Below are positions 50,196-58,925 of a stretch of 64,000 nt of DNA, piece after piece. Under the pieces are notes generated by a model. It searched no databases and was not told the origin of the DNA. It was given only the letters and a program-made list of their open reading frames with translations. Position 1 is the stretch's first letter. The number at the start of each line of letters is the position of its first letter. The stretch comes from Parvibaculaceae bacterium PLY_AMNH_Bact1 (GTDB lineage Bacteria; Pseudomonadota; Alphaproteobacteria; Parvibaculales; Parvibaculaceae): positions 558,001 through 622,000 of the forward strand of contig CP126168.1 of NCBI GenBank assembly GCA_032881465.1. Direction: 5' to 3'. The translations under genes and the position numbers were made by a program.

Positions 50196-52127
50196 TCAAG
50201 GCGTGTACCAGATCGGCGATGAATAAGCGCGTTCCTGGATCGTGGCCGGGCCTTCGTAGGGCGTTGGTTGCCCGAGCGCGACGGCATCTAATTGCGAATG
50301 CCGGATGGTCGGGATTTGCAGCACCCGCACATAATAGAACGCCCGTTCACTCGCATCGAAACTGGGGTCCGTCCACACGGTGGAGAATTCCGCCGCCCCG
50401 ATAGAGTTTTCAACTGCACCCGTCTGAATGTCGACCGTGTTTCCGACCGGCGGCAGCTTGCCGTCGGCGCCCGGCACCCGATCATCGGACCAGGCCACAT
50501 CAAACACCTGCTCATGTGATTTGCCGTCCGCGTCCACCCAGCCTTTGATCACCTGCACCCGGTCAAGGTTTGCGTCCATCGGGTCCTTGGTGGCCCGGAT
50601 GAGAAGCTGAACGCCTGCGTCTTCGGGCGCGGCACTCAGGTCACCGCCCATAGGTACACCGCCCGCATAGCCGACACCTGCAAGGTCCGTGGCTTCGGCA
50701 GCAGTTGTGTCATAGTTCCAGCCGCCAAACACACGTAGCGTCATGCGCGGGCCGGTGGTCGCATAAGTCTCCCGGCGCGTGAAGGCTTCGAAAATGCTCT
50801 CGCGTGTGTTCTCTTCCGCCCAGACAGCGGCCAAGCCCTGCGCGGAATAGTTCCAGCCGTCAAACGTATCGACGCCTGGCTCATAGCCATCGTCCAGATC
50901 GATCGCGTCTTCGGTGCGCTTGTTTTCCGGGATGGAGTCTTTCCCCATCTTGCCCCAAAAATTGGGTTCTTCCGCAGACGCAATACTCGTATGCGCGTCC
51001 GTCGAGCCAATCACCCCAAACTGGTACGGGTTCACCCCGATTTCCTGTTCAATCTCGAGGCCGCGCCGCAGACCGGATCGCATGAAGTCACCAACCGCTG
51101 CCTGGAAACTGCCGCCCTGCGGTTTGTTCTGCAGATAGAAGTTGAACGGCTCGAAGCCTGCAAACTCATCATCCGGCGACAAAGAAGGCGCCGTCTCGGA
51201 GTCGCCCTTCACCTGTGTCACTTCAACAATCGGCTCCCACTGTGCCCGGGTGCGGGCGAACTCTGCTGTGATGGGTTCGCCATTCAAGCGCGTGGCGCTG
51301 AACATGTAGCCCTTGGAGAGATTGGAATTATGCGGGATCGCCATAAAGCGCGCGCCGGTCTCTTCCTGCAGCGCGGCAAGGCCTTCCCAAAGCTGATGCG
51401 GGTAGGGCGCTTCGCCGGAGCCCACCGGATCAATACTCGCGGCCTGCTCTGCGTTCAAAGTCGACATGACGACGCGGTGGAGGTTCACCCCATTATTCGT
51501 CTGGGTCCATTCCCATCCGATCATGGGTGAGAAGACGCCGGGCTCATAATGCGCGTCGGCAGCGGCAACAGAGCGGCCCCACATGTCCGCGCTGATGGCG
51601 TCGGCCACATCTTTCGGGATGCCGACCACATCGCTCACGGAGATGTTTTGCATGCCGCCGGAGACGACTGGGTCTGCCGTGTCGCCGGGCTCGATCACAT
51701 GCGGCGCGAAACTGCTGACCACACCGGTAAGGTGCGCCGGTTTATCAATAGTGTCGCGTAGGCGGCCAAGCGCGAAAGTCGTGAACCAGCGCTGCCAGAA
51801 CCAGGCCTCATCCATCTCAGGATTGGTACGGAAGATTTCGCCAATGACGCCAAGGGATTCCGCATGGTCCGCCACGACAAGAAAATCGAGCGGCCGTTGC
51901 AGCTGGACCCGCACTCGGTTGAACGGGTGCACCACCGGCTCACCTTTGGCAAGGCGATAAGCCGTGTCCGGGTCGGCAGTCCGGTTCCCGGCAATAAAGG
52001 CATCGGTGGAATAAGACGAGTGAAGATGGGTGTCGCCCCACAGTAGCTGCGTATCAGCGGCGTGGCCGATGGTCGATAGGCTTGTGCTCGCAAGCAGGGT
52101 TACGGTCAAAAATGTTCGGCGCATCAC
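50196..52127 (-). CDS. DUF3604 family secreted protein (PHP-like metal-dependent)
   Basis: 643 residues with a signal peptide (TFLTVTLLASTSLSTIGHA). The start of the mature part, LLWGDTHLHSSYSTDAFIAG, has the metal-binding His-x-His and Asp of PHP-type phosphoesterase folds, as do FLVVADHAESLG, SPMIGWEWTQTNNGVN and NPYQFGVIGSTDAHTSIAS. C-terminal part: ATTGPRMTLRVFGGWNYD, VQLLIRATKDPMDANLDRVQ, and RAFYYVRVLQIPTIRHS. DUF3604 proteins are secreted and predicted metal-dependent hydrolases; the substrate is not known. The downstream RloC-like gene on the same strand starts 154 bases after its stop. The upstream gap to the reductase pseudogene is 120 bases. Confidence 0.88.
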   Translation of the reverse strand: MMRRTFLTVTLLASTSLSTIGHAADTQLLWGDTHLHSSYSTDAFIAGNRTADPDTAYRLAKGEPVVHPFNRVRVQLQRPLDFLVVADHAESLGVIGEIFRTNPEMDEAWFWQRWFTTFALGRLRDTIDKPAHLTGVVSSFAPHVIEPGDTADPVVSGGMQNISVSDVVGIPKDVADAISADMWGRSVAAADAHYEPGVFSPMIGWEWTQTNNGVNLHRVVMSTLNAEQAASIDPVGSGEAPYPHQLWEGLAALQEETGARFMAIPHNSNLSKGYMFSATRLNGEPITAEFARTRAQWEPIVEVTQVKGDSETAPSLSPDDEFAGFEPFNFYLQNKPQGGSFQAAVGDFMRSGLRRGLEIEQEIGVNPYQFGVIGSTDAHTSIASAEEPNFWGKMGKDSIPENKRTEDAIDLDDGYEPGVDTFDGWNYSAQGLAAVWAEENTRESIFEAFTRRETYATTGPRMTLRVFGGWNYDTTAAEATDLAGVGYAGGVPMGGDLSAAPEDAGVQLLIRATKDPMDANLDRVQVIKGWVDADGKSHEQVFDVAWSDDRVPGADGKLPPVGNTVDIQTGAVENSIGAAEFSTVWTDPSFDASERAFYYVRVLQIPTIRHSQLDAVALGQPTPYEGPATIQERAYSSPIWYTP

Positions 52128-52247
52128 AATTCTCCCAGTCTTTTTTCTAGGAGTGAACTATAGGCAAGAATATGGCATCCGTCATGCCATATCTAGCTTA
52201 TTCCTCAGGACGGAATTGTGAGCGAGTATGACTAAGGGCGGCAGAGA

Positions 52248-52826
52248 CTACCGGCGGTAGATCGACATGACAGCCCCGTTGCCGGTCGCTTCTGATTTCG
52301 CAAGCTCCAGGGAAGAGGGGATCGTCCCCGCAGCAAACAATTTCTTGCCAGACCCGACGACGACCGGAAAGGTCCAGAGCCGAAACTCATCAATCAGGTC
52401 GTGTTTCAACAGCGTTTGGATGAGATGGCCGCTGCCATGCACCTGCAGCAGAGGACCGTCCTGCTGTTTGAGCGCGGCAACTTGGCTGGCCACATCGCCA
52501 GAGAGCGCGGTCGTGTTCTGCCACGACGGCTCGGTTAGCGTGGAAGACGCCACATATTATGCGGCAGCGTTCATGCGCACCGCTGCAGGGTCCTCCGGAT
52601 CAGCCTCCGGCCAATGGCCTGCGAACATCTCATACGTCTTGCGCCCAAACAGCATGTCATAAGGCTCGGCCATGGCTTCACGACCGACCTGTTCCATCAC
52701 ACCTTCCCAGCAGGGCTGAGCCCACCCACCTGCGGTGAACCCGCCGGATGGGTCTTCTTCTGGCGATGACGGCCCCTGCATGACACCATCAAGACTAAGG
52801 AAGGTGAGGATCGCAAGCTCTCTCAT
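52248..52826 (-). pseudogene. Dihydrofolate reductase-family protein, broken by one in-frame stop
   Basis: The first 89 codons (MRELAILTFLSLDGVMQG and LFGRKTYEMFAGHWPE) and the next 101 codons (ASSTLTEPSWQNTTALSGDV, HGSGHLIQTLLKHDLIDEFR, FPVVVGSGKKLFAAGTIPSS) are two halves of a YyaP/RibD-C-like dihydrofolate reductase-family protein in the same frame. They are separated by a single TAA at 52557-52559, in the position where intact members usually have a lysine (NAATKYVAS), so one A-to-T change explains it. Halves are otherwise unchanged, implying a recent loss or a sequencing error. No frameshift. Intact length would be 192 residues. Confidence 0.85.
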
Positions 52827-52863
52827 GAGGTTCTCCGTGATGAGGTCGTATTCCGAGGGGGTT

Positions 52864-53337
52864 TTATTTCAGCGCATAGATCTTGTACGCAACGCCTTTT
52901 GCCGTAAGGCGTCCGATGCCAACCGCCACCACATGGTTGAGCCAGGCATAGGGGCTGTCCATGGCCGCCTCAAAAAGCGGATTAGTGCGGAAATAATAGG
53001 TCGATGGATCAAGGGCTTCAGCTGCCGCGCGATCACCCAGCGCGCCCATCTGTTCCGGCGACATGACAATGCGGCCACCATAGTAGACGTAAATATTGTG
53101 GCCATCGTCTGTGGTGAGTGCGGCACGCACATCAATTTTGATGGACCCGTCAGCACGGGCGAGCACCCAGTCACCGCCCGACGCAGGCATTGTGCCTTTG
53201 ATGCGCGGGCCTTCAAACGTGCCGCCTTCAACATGGGCGATCATGCGGCTGCCCTCAGGTACTCTGCCGATCATGAGGTTCGGCTCGCGAAGTTCGGCAT
53301 CAATCTCAAAAAGAAACTCTGTTTCTAGCGTACTCAT
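52864..53337 (-). CDS. DUF3237 domain protein
   Basis: 157 residues from ATG 53337, with GGAGAAAATC in front. The blocks LETEFLFEIDAELREP, VPEGSRMIAHVEGGTFEGPR, IKGTMPASGGDWVLARADGS, KIDVRAALTTDDGHNIYVYY and the end YYFRTNPLFEAAMDSPYAWL-NHVVAV follow the DUF3237 family throughout, at family length. Cytoplasmic, no signal. Function unknown; members occur with catabolic genes. It lies 37 bases before the broken reductase gene and 51 bases after the exporter gene stop on the same strand, so it may be cotranscribed. Confidence 0.86.
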   Translation of the reverse strand: MSTLETEFLFEIDAELREPNLMIGRVPEGSRMIAHVEGGTFEGPRIKGTMPASGGDWVLARADGSIKIDVRAALTTDDGHNIYVYYGGRIVMSPEQMGALGDRAAAEALDPSTYYFRTNPLFEAAMDSPYAWLNHVVAVGIGRLTAKGVAYKIYALK

Positions 53338-53388
53338 GATTTTCTCCTGGTGACGGTGTGACAGGACCTTAAGCGGCAGTGCCACCCG

Positions 53389-54561
53389 CTACAACCGTCG
53401 CGCAAGAACCAAGAGAATGAGACTACCGGACCCAAACGTGAATGTTGCAAGGGCGACGGGCATGAGGCCGTAAGGCGCGAGGAAGGGCGCAACACCGGCT
53501 GCACCGGCACCGGCAAGTGCAACACAGAAAAAGTTCAGAAGTGACGAGGCCCGTGCGCCATGGGTCGGCACTATATCCATCGCCTTTGTAAATCCCGCCC
53601 CACTTCTTATGCCGTGGCCTGCGTCGAAGATCGCAACAAGAAAGGCAACCGCGAGCCAGCCGGGGAGATTTGCCCATACCGCGTACGCCAGCAGGGCCGC
53701 GCCACCGATGAGCTGAGCGATGGAACCGGTCAGAATGAAGTCATCTGTTTTGAAGTGATGCACAAGCAATCCGGTCCCATTCGCACCTGCGATGTACGCG
53801 GAAATAATGATCACCTGCGTAAGCAGAAAGGCGGTGGTGTCACCTCCCAGATGCGCTGTGATGAGATAAGGCGAACTCAAGACAAAGGTGAGCAGCCCCG
53901 CAAATCCCAACGCCTGACTGCCCACATAGGCAAGATATCTGCCGTGACTAAGAAGCCGCCCATAGCCGCGCACCACGGGCCAGAGATCCGTCTCGTGACT
54001 TTCTGGTCGGTCGTTTGGGATGGTGAGGCCCACCGCTGGCACCAGCAGCAGGCCAATGCCTGCGATGAGCCAGAAGATGGACTGCCAGCCCCAGGCAGCG
54101 ATCATCAATGCACCGAGCGCGGGTGCGATCACCGGGATCAACCCAAAGAGGGACGAGAAGATCGACATGGCGCGTACGCTGCGGGCTTCATCATAGAGCG
54201 AGCGAATGAGGGCGGGTGCAACAGAGTTGCCTGACGCTGCCGCGCACCCCTGTAACACCCGCCCTAAGATGAGGATCTCGGGTGTAGTCGCCATGGCGCA
54301 GAGAAGAGATGCAGGTACGAAAATCGCGAGGCCACCCAATAGGACAGCGCGGCGCGAATAGAGGTCCGCGAGTGCCCCGAACATCAGCATTGAGGTTGCA
54401 AAGCCAAATGAAAAGCCAGCGAGCGTCCACTGGGCTTCCACCACGCTGGCCCCAAGCTGTTCAGGCAGCAGTGGAATGGCCGGCAGATGAAAATCAAACG
54501 CAGACCCGCCCAGCATTGCCGTCGCCAGAACAATGGTGACGATCCATCCGGTATGGGTCAC
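53389..54561 (-). CDS. MFS multidrug efflux protein, Bcr/CflA family, second of a pair
   Basis: 390 residues, 12 predicted membrane helices. Bcr/CflA features: DFHLPAIPLLPEQLGASVVE (TM1 exit, D-x-x-L-P-A-x-P), QWTLAGFSFGFATSMLMFGA, LADLYSRRAVLLGGLAIFV (loop 2-3 motif), VAPALIRSLYDEARS. It couples proton influx to export of small drugs or other compounds. Its start overlaps the stop of the preceding exporter by four bases (54558-54561), so both are expressed from the same message. Near the C-terminus APTHGARASSLLNFFC is parallel to the partner, showing they are duplicates. Substrate not predictable. Confidence 0.87.
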   Translation of the reverse strand: MTHTGWIVTIVLATAMLGGSAFDFHLPAIPLLPEQLGASVVEAQWTLAGFSFGFATSMLMFGALADLYSRRAVLLGGLAIFVPASLLCAMATTPEILILGRVLQGCAAASGNSVAPALIRSLYDEARSVRAMSIFSSLFGLIPVIAPALGALMIAAWGWQSIFWLIAGIGLLLVPAVGLTIPNDRPESHETDLWPVVRGYGRLLSHGRYLAYVGSQALGFAGLLTFVLSSPYLITAHLGGDTTAFLLTQVIIISAYIAGANGTGLLVHHFKTDDFILTGSIAQLIGGAALLAYAVWANLPGWLAVAFLVAIFDAGHGIRSGAGFTKAMDIVPTHGARASSLLNFFCVALAGAGAAGVAPFLAPYGLMPVALATFTFGSGSLILLVLARRL

Positions 54562-55769
54562 GGGCTCCCCGCTCTCTCTTTGATGAGCGGCAACACAGCC
54601 AGTGCGGCAAGGCTCATGATCAGCATGGCGGCCCCGGCACTCCAGACACCATCATCAAGGAATGGCGCGACCGCACCGGTGCCAATTGCTGACAGGCCCA
54701 TCGAAAAGAAGATGATGAGGGACGATGCCCGTGCGCCATAAGCAGGCACAGCGTCAATCGCGCGGGAGAAACCTGCACCACCGCGAAGCCCAAGACCGAT
54801 GCAATAAGGCACGCCACCAAACGCAAAGCCCAACCAGTGAACAGGAAAGAGGAGCGCGTAGCCAAGCAATGCAAACGCGCTCACGATTTGGATCGTGTTT
54901 CCAACCCAAATGAGTTGGTCGGCGGTAACGCGTCGCATCAACCGTCCGGTCGTGTTTGCAGCAAGCAGAAACACGCCGACCCACATGATCTGGGAATAGA
55001 CATACTCTGCCGGTCCCCCATCCATATGTGTAACGATCAGCGTTGGGGCGGAAAAGACAACCGCAAGCAAACCCCCGAGTGAAAATCCGTGACTCACCGC
55101 ATAGCCCATAAAGCGCTTGTGCCTGAGCAGGGTGAAGAACCCCATGAGCACTGGCCAGATACTGGTGTGATGACTTTCTGGCCGGTCATCGGGCACCACA
55201 ATCACGGCGGCGATGAGCAGGGGCACGCCTGCAATGACGATGACCCAGAAGTTCGCCTCCCAACCGAACTGGGAAAATATCCAGGCCCCAAGGATCGGAG
55301 CAAAAGCTGGAATGATCGCATCAATCCCGCCAATGACGGAGATGGCATGTACTGCGCGGGCTTCATCGAAGAGGGGTTTGATCATTGGCACGGTCAGGGC
55401 GGCGGAGGCGCTTGCAGAGAAGCCTTGAGCGAAGCGCGCAAGCGCAAGGCTCTCTGCTGTGCCGGAAACGGCGCACCAGAGAGACGCAGGGACGAACACG
55501 AACAGCGAGCCGACCAGCACCCAACGGCGATTCCAGAGATCACCGGCAGCGCCAAAGAGGATCTGCGAGATTGCGAAGCCTGCGCTGAACGTCACCAATG
55601 TGAACTGCACAGCTTCGATAGAAGCGCCGAATATTTCGGGCAGGTACGGAACCGACGGCAAGTAGAGGTCTGTCGCCGCGAGCGCCAGCATGTTGGCGGC
55701 GACAATGGTGATGATGATCGCGAGACGGGTCGTGGGGGAGACCTGGGATGAATTCTCTGACTGAGACAT
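54558..55769 (-). CDS. MFS multidrug efflux protein, Bcr/CflA family, first of a pair
   Basis: 403 residues, 12 membrane helices. ATDLYLPSVPYLPEIFGASI is the classic Bcr/CflA opening (D-x-Y-L-P-x-x-P), followed by QFTLVTFSAGFAISQILFGA, GDLWNRRWVLVGSLFVFVP and MIKPLFDEARAVHAISVIGG. It exports drug-like compounds by proton antiport; chloramphenicol exporters (CmlA) belong to the same family. Only 19 bases separate its start from a terminator hairpin, and a probable leader ORF and promoter lie farther upstream; see the attenuator entries. The ribosome binding site is AGGACA. It overlaps the next exporter gene. Confidence 0.88.
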   Translation of the reverse strand: MSQSENSSQVSPTTRLAIIITIVAANMLALAATDLYLPSVPYLPEIFGASIEAVQFTLVTFSAGFAISQILFGAAGDLWNRRWVLVGSLFVFVPASLWCAVSGTAESLALARFAQGFSASASAALTVPMIKPLFDEARAVHAISVIGGIDAIIPAFAPILGAWIFSQFGWEANFWVIVIAGVPLLIAAVIVVPDDRPESHHTSIWPVLMGFFTLLRHKRFMGYAVSHGFSLGGLLAVVFSAPTLIVTHMDGGPAEYVYSQIMWVGVFLLAANTTGRLMRRVTADQLIWVGNTIQIVSAFALLGYALLFPVHWLGFAFGGVPYCIGLGLRGGAGFSRAIDAVPAYGARASSLIIFFSMGLSAIGTGAVAPFLDDGVWSAGAAMLIMSLAALAVLPLIKERAGSP

Positions 55770-55787
55770 GGATAGCGTGTCCTGGAA

Positions 55788-55813
55788 CGAAAAAAGCCCG
55801 GCAAAACCGGGCT
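55788..55813 (-). terminator. Terminator hairpin in the 5' leader of the exporter genes (attenuator)
   Basis: On the minus strand AGCCCGG (55813-55807), loop TTTTG, CCGGGCT (55801-55795), then TTTTTTCG. It ends about 20 bases before the exporter ATG at 55769. There is no room for another promoter between them, so any message for the exporter must cross the terminator. Confidence 0.8.
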
Positions 55814-55841
55814 CTGACTGAATAGAAGAGGGTGTGGTTTG

Positions 55842-55925
55842 CTATTTTGGAGGCGCGCACGAACGCACGACCGGCTTGCATGCGCCGACCGCGGATTCGA
55901 GATACATATTTTGAAAACCACACAT
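55842..55925 (-). CDS. Probable leader peptide of the exporter operon
   Basis: 27-codon frame starting ATG 55925 and ending TAG 55842. The peptide begins MCGFQNMYLESAVGACK and ends VVRSCAPPK, with three cysteines, and Pro-Pro just before the last Lys, a sequence that can slow ribosomes. It lies about 30 bases after a predicted transcription start and about 29 bases before the attenuator stem. GTGAGA is a weak ribosome binding site. Arrangement suits ribosome-controlled attenuation of the exporters; a chance frame remains possible. Confidence 0.4.
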   Translation of the reverse strand: MCGFQNMYLESAVGACKPVVRSCAPPK

Positions 55926-55960
55926 AAGAGATCTCACACCTATTCGATGAACTGCGTGCG

Positions 55961-55989
55961 ACTATGACGAGCGGGTTGAACCAAGTCAA
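55961..55989 (-). promoter_or_regulatory. Probable sigma-70 promoter of the exporter operon
   Basis: On the minus strand TTGACT (55989-55984) and CATAGT (55966-55961) are separated by 17 bases. The -35 overlaps the end of the thioesterase gene. An inverted repeat GTTGA (55975-55979)/TCAAC (55986-55990) covers the -35 and could be a repressor site. The start of transcription is expected near 55954. Confidence 0.55.
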
Positions 55990-56408
55990 CTGGCCATGAG
56001 GTAGACACCGCGGCCTGACGCAAGAAGTTTTCCATGTCCGCCAAAGACTTTGGTCTCCGCTGTAGAGACTTTGGAGCCAAGTTTGATGATGTTGGCTTCA
56101 GCCGTCATGTCACCCGGTCCGGCAGGACGGTGATAATCGACGCGCAAGTCTACTGTTGCGATTGAGATGCTACCCGTCGTCAGCACAGAGTAGAGGCCGA
56201 GGAGATCAATGACTGATGCCAGGATGCCGCCATGAACCGTCGGTGGATTGGGATTGGAAATTAGGTCTTCTTTCCAGGGCAGAGAAACGCACATACGTCC
56301 CTCATCAACTTCAGTGACCCTAAGGCCTAGCCAGCGCTGAAACGGCGAGACGTCAATACGTTGCTGCCAGGTTTCGAGATTTGCCCGAACTGTTGATTGA
56401 TCCGCCAT
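55986..56408 (-). CDS. PaaI-type acyl-CoA thioesterase
   Basis: 140 residues, one hotdog domain. FQRWLGLRVTEVDEGRMCVS, PNPPTVHGGILASVIDLLGL (active helix with His-Gly-Gly), VDLRVDYHRPAGPGDMTAEA and GHGKLLASGRGVYLM-type end are PaaI family traits. It is the sole protein gene between the exporter operon downstream and the glycosyltransferase upstream (57-base gap). Cytoplasmic; substrate unknown. Confidence 0.87.
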   Translation of the reverse strand: MADQSTVRANLETWQQRIDVSPFQRWLGLRVTEVDEGRMCVSLPWKEDLISNPNPPTVHGGILASVIDLLGLYSVLTTGSISIATVDLRVDYHRPAGPGDMTAEANIIKLGSKVSTAETKVFGGHGKLLASGRGVYLMAS

Positions 56409-56465
56409 TCGCCATCCCCTGTTTTTTGAGGAAGCTTAGACGGGTGTGTCGCCCCCGCCAATCTC

Positions 56466-57716
56466 TCAAATGGCCAATTTCTCAATCAGCTCAACGGCAG
56501 CTGCGACGCCGTCTTCCTTGGCTAGTTCGTGCGCAAGTGTTTCTGCATGGGAGGCAAACGACTTGTCTTTCACAATGCCTCGAAGACCATGGGCGAGTTT
56601 GTCTGCGGTCATCCTTTTTTGCGGCAAGGGCGGCGGGCCCGCGCCCAAATCCGCAACCCGGTGTCCCCAAAAGGGTTGGTCCCCAAAATAGGGCGCGACC
56701 AATTGTGGGCGTCCCGCCCGAAAAGCAGCAGCGGTTGTGCCAGCGCCACCGTGATGCACAACCGCACTCATGAGTGGAAAGAGCTTGTCGTGAGGGGCGC
56801 CATCAATCGCAAAGACGGTGTCCGGTAGATCACCCGCCGTGAGACCTCCCCATCCTGTTGCAATCACACCGCGACATTCGGCTTTGGTAAGCGCCTCAAT
56901 GACCATCCGTGCTTTTGCTACCGGATCTTTATCTGTCATGCTGCCAAAGCCCACATAGACCGGTGGTGACCCCGCATTTAGGAACGCCTGCAGGTCGTCC
57001 GGTGGCGTCCAGCCAGATGTGTCATCAAGGAACCAATAGCCTGTGACATGCGCCGACTCTGGCCAGTCTGTCGGGCGCGGCACCACATGTTGTGAAAAGG
57101 CATGCAGAACAGGGAGCGTTTTGCCTTTTATCTCACCGCCGCGGGCAAAGCGTGGGAGCGGCGCCAGGCCAAGGGTGCCAGTCCGCCAGCTGTTCAGCTG
57201 TTTGGAGAACATGGCGCGCTGTGCGCGGATTGCACTATAGGTCCATCTGTTGAGCCGCCGCCCCAGAATTCCATTTCCAAGCCCTGCAATAGCAAAGTCA
57301 CCGGTGGGCACAATGATCGGCTGCAAAGCCGTTTGAATGACAGGAATGTTGAGCGCTTCCCCGAGGTCCGTCGCGACGGGCACTTTGGGGTGGTAGAGAA
57401 TGAGGTCCGCGCCGTCGCTCGCCTGGGTGCTGCCATCAATGATTTCGGCAGTGATTTTCTGGCTGATTTCGCGAAAGTTGCGAATGATGGCAAAGAGACT
57501 GCCTGAGATCAGGTCGCGGCCCTCTGGTGATTGGAGCAGCGCCTGAAGGTCAAGTCCGCCTGAGACATAGTCAAAACCAAAGCTTTGCACCCATTCAGCA
57601 AAGTTTTCGGGGCCGCTGATCACCACATCATGTCCCGCAGCACGTAGCCCCAACGCCAAGGCGACATAGGGCTGCATATCACCCCGTGTCCCAAGGGTCA
57701 GGATCGCAATCCGCAT
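56466..57716 (-). CDS. Glycosyltransferase, family 1 (UGT-like/MGT)
   Basis: 416 residues from ATG 57716, with GGGAGG eight bases ahead. Two Rossmann domains (GT-B fold). N-terminal: RIAILTLGTRGDMQPYVALA, GLRAAGHDVVISGPENFAEW, as in sterol 3-beta-glucosyltransferases and macrolide-type glycosyltransferases. C-terminal nucleotide-sugar site: PVYVGFGSMTDKDP, and LMSAVVHHGGAGTTAAAFRA followed by PQLVAPYFGDQPFWGHRVA (His-Gly-Gly-x-Gly-Thr and the Asp-Gln pair). Transfers a sugar from a UDP or dTDP donor to a small acceptor, maybe a lipid or terpenoid. No other sugar genes are nearby. Confidence 0.88.
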   Translation of the reverse strand: MRIAILTLGTRGDMQPYVALALGLRAAGHDVVISGPENFAEWVQSFGFDYVSGGLDLQALLQSPEGRDLISGSLFAIIRNFREISQKITAEIIDGSTQASDGADLILYHPKVPVATDLGEALNIPVIQTALQPIIVPTGDFAIAGLGNGILGRRLNRWTYSAIRAQRAMFSKQLNSWRTGTLGLAPLPRFARGGEIKGKTLPVLHAFSQHVVPRPTDWPESAHVTGYWFLDDTSGWTPPDDLQAFLNAGSPPVYVGFGSMTDKDPVAKARMVIEALTKAECRGVIATGWGGLTAGDLPDTVFAIDGAPHDKLFPLMSAVVHHGGAGTTAAAFRAGRPQLVAPYFGDQPFWGHRVADLGAGPPPLPQKRMTADKLAHGLRGIVKDKSFASHAETLAHELAKEDGVAAAVELIEKLAI

Positions 57717-57779
57717 GCTGGCCTCCCAACTCGCCATTCTTGTGGCACCTGAAAGTCTGTCATCAACGCCGCCTGTTGC

Positions 57780-58859
57780 CTAGAGGCCGAACTCACTCAT
57801 GAGTACGGGGCGACCTTCGTCGATGGAGCGGTGCGCTGCAAGCCCCATGGCAACTGCTTTGAGGCCATCTTGCGCCGTAACTTTTGCGGGGGTGCCTTCT
57901 GTAATCGCTTTCTGGAAATCGAGATGCTGGAAATAGCTGGCACCGTGATGGTACCCCGCCTTCAAGACAGCTTCATCAACCGGCACATGAACGGTCTGAA
58001 CGTCTTTTGGGCTCCTAGGCGCTAATGTGACATTGCCATCGGGAATATGGCATTCAGCCTTTCCGACATGGCCGACCGCGCTCAGCTCTTCCTGGTGGCG
58101 GGAGCCTTCAGCAAACATACAGAGATCGTGCATGGCGCGTACACCATTGTCGAAATCCACAATCACAAAAGCATTGTCGAGAATGTCAGGTGTTTCGCCG
58201 CCATAGGTTTCGTCCAGATGGTTCACATCTTGGGCGCCGCTGGCATAGACGCGCACCGGCTCTCCCTGCACCACATGGCGCATCATATCGAAATAGTGAC
58301 AGCTCTTTTCGACCAGCGTTCCACCGGTGTTTCGACTGAACCGGTTCCAATCCCCGATTTTCGGCAAAAATGGAAAACGATGTTCTCGAATCGCGAACAT
58401 TTTGAGCGTGCCAACGGTACCGCCATGCACTTCCTCGACGAACCGTGTCACCGGAGGCATATAGCGATACTCCATCCCGACCCAGAAGACACCCTTGTGG
58501 GAAGCTGCTCGTGTGGTGACCTCCTGGGCATCTTCCAATGTGGTGCAGAGCGGTTTTTCGCAGAGCACATGAAGATCGGTTGCCCAGACGTCCTCCAGGA
58601 CACTTGCATGGGTGAAATTGGGACTTGCAATCACAAGCGCATCAACCTTGTCCGACGCCAGCAGGTCCCGATGATCGGTGAAAACACCCACATCATGAGC
58701 CCCACCTTTTAAGAGTGTTGAGGTGGCCCAGTCTCGTGATCCCTGATGAGGGTCTGAGATTGCGGTGACCACCGCGTCATCCGTAATGGCGATGTTCATG
58801 ATGTGCTCAATGCCCATCATGCCCGTCCCGATGATTCCATACCGCAAGGGGGAGACCAT
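57780..58859 (-). CDS. Gfo/Idh/MocA family oxidoreductase
   Basis: 359 residues. N-terminal NAD(P)-binding fold with RYGIIGTGMMGIEHIMNIA (Gly-x-Gly-x-x-Gly), then VDALVIASPNFTHASVLEDV and the family motif LHVLCEKPLCTTLEDA (Glu-Lys-Pro). C-terminal beta-sheet domain includes YRYMPPVTRFVEEVHGGTVG, DWNRFSRNTGGTLVEKSCHY and FDMMRHVVQGEPVRVYASGA, which matches members acting on cyclitols or sugars (inositol or glucose-fructose type). Substrate not clear. It faces the aldo/keto reductase gene across a 66-base divergent promoter region. Cytoplasmic. Confidence 0.88.
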   Translation of the reverse strand: MVSPLRYGIIGTGMMGIEHIMNIAITDDAVVTAISDPHQGSRDWATSTLLKGGAHDVGVFTDHRDLLASDKVDALVIASPNFTHASVLEDVWATDLHVLCEKPLCTTLEDAQEVTTRAASHKGVFWVGMEYRYMPPVTRFVEEVHGGTVGTLKMFAIREHRFPFLPKIGDWNRFSRNTGGTLVEKSCHYFDMMRHVVQGEPVRVYASGAQDVNHLDETYGGETPDILDNAFVIVDFDNGVRAMHDLCMFAEGSRHQEELSAVGHVGKAECHIPDGNVTLAPRSPKDVQTVHVPVDEAVLKAGYHHGASYFQHLDFQKAITEGTPAKVTAQDGLKAVAMGLAAHRSIDEGRPVLMSEFGL

Positions 58860-58925
58860 GTTGAAAGACCTCTTCTGACCAAATCGTCCCGTGACAGCGG
58901 GGTCAGAGTAGATAAACTCAGGACC

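Noticed and set aside
52248-52553. Separate small gene starting with GTG
   Set aside because: It is in frame with the preceding 89 codons and completes the same fold, so a broken single gene is the better reading.
55089-55751. 220-residue plus-strand frame opposite the first exporter gene
   Set aside because: Very His/Asp/Arg-rich, as expected from the complement of membrane-protein codons; no ribosome binding site.
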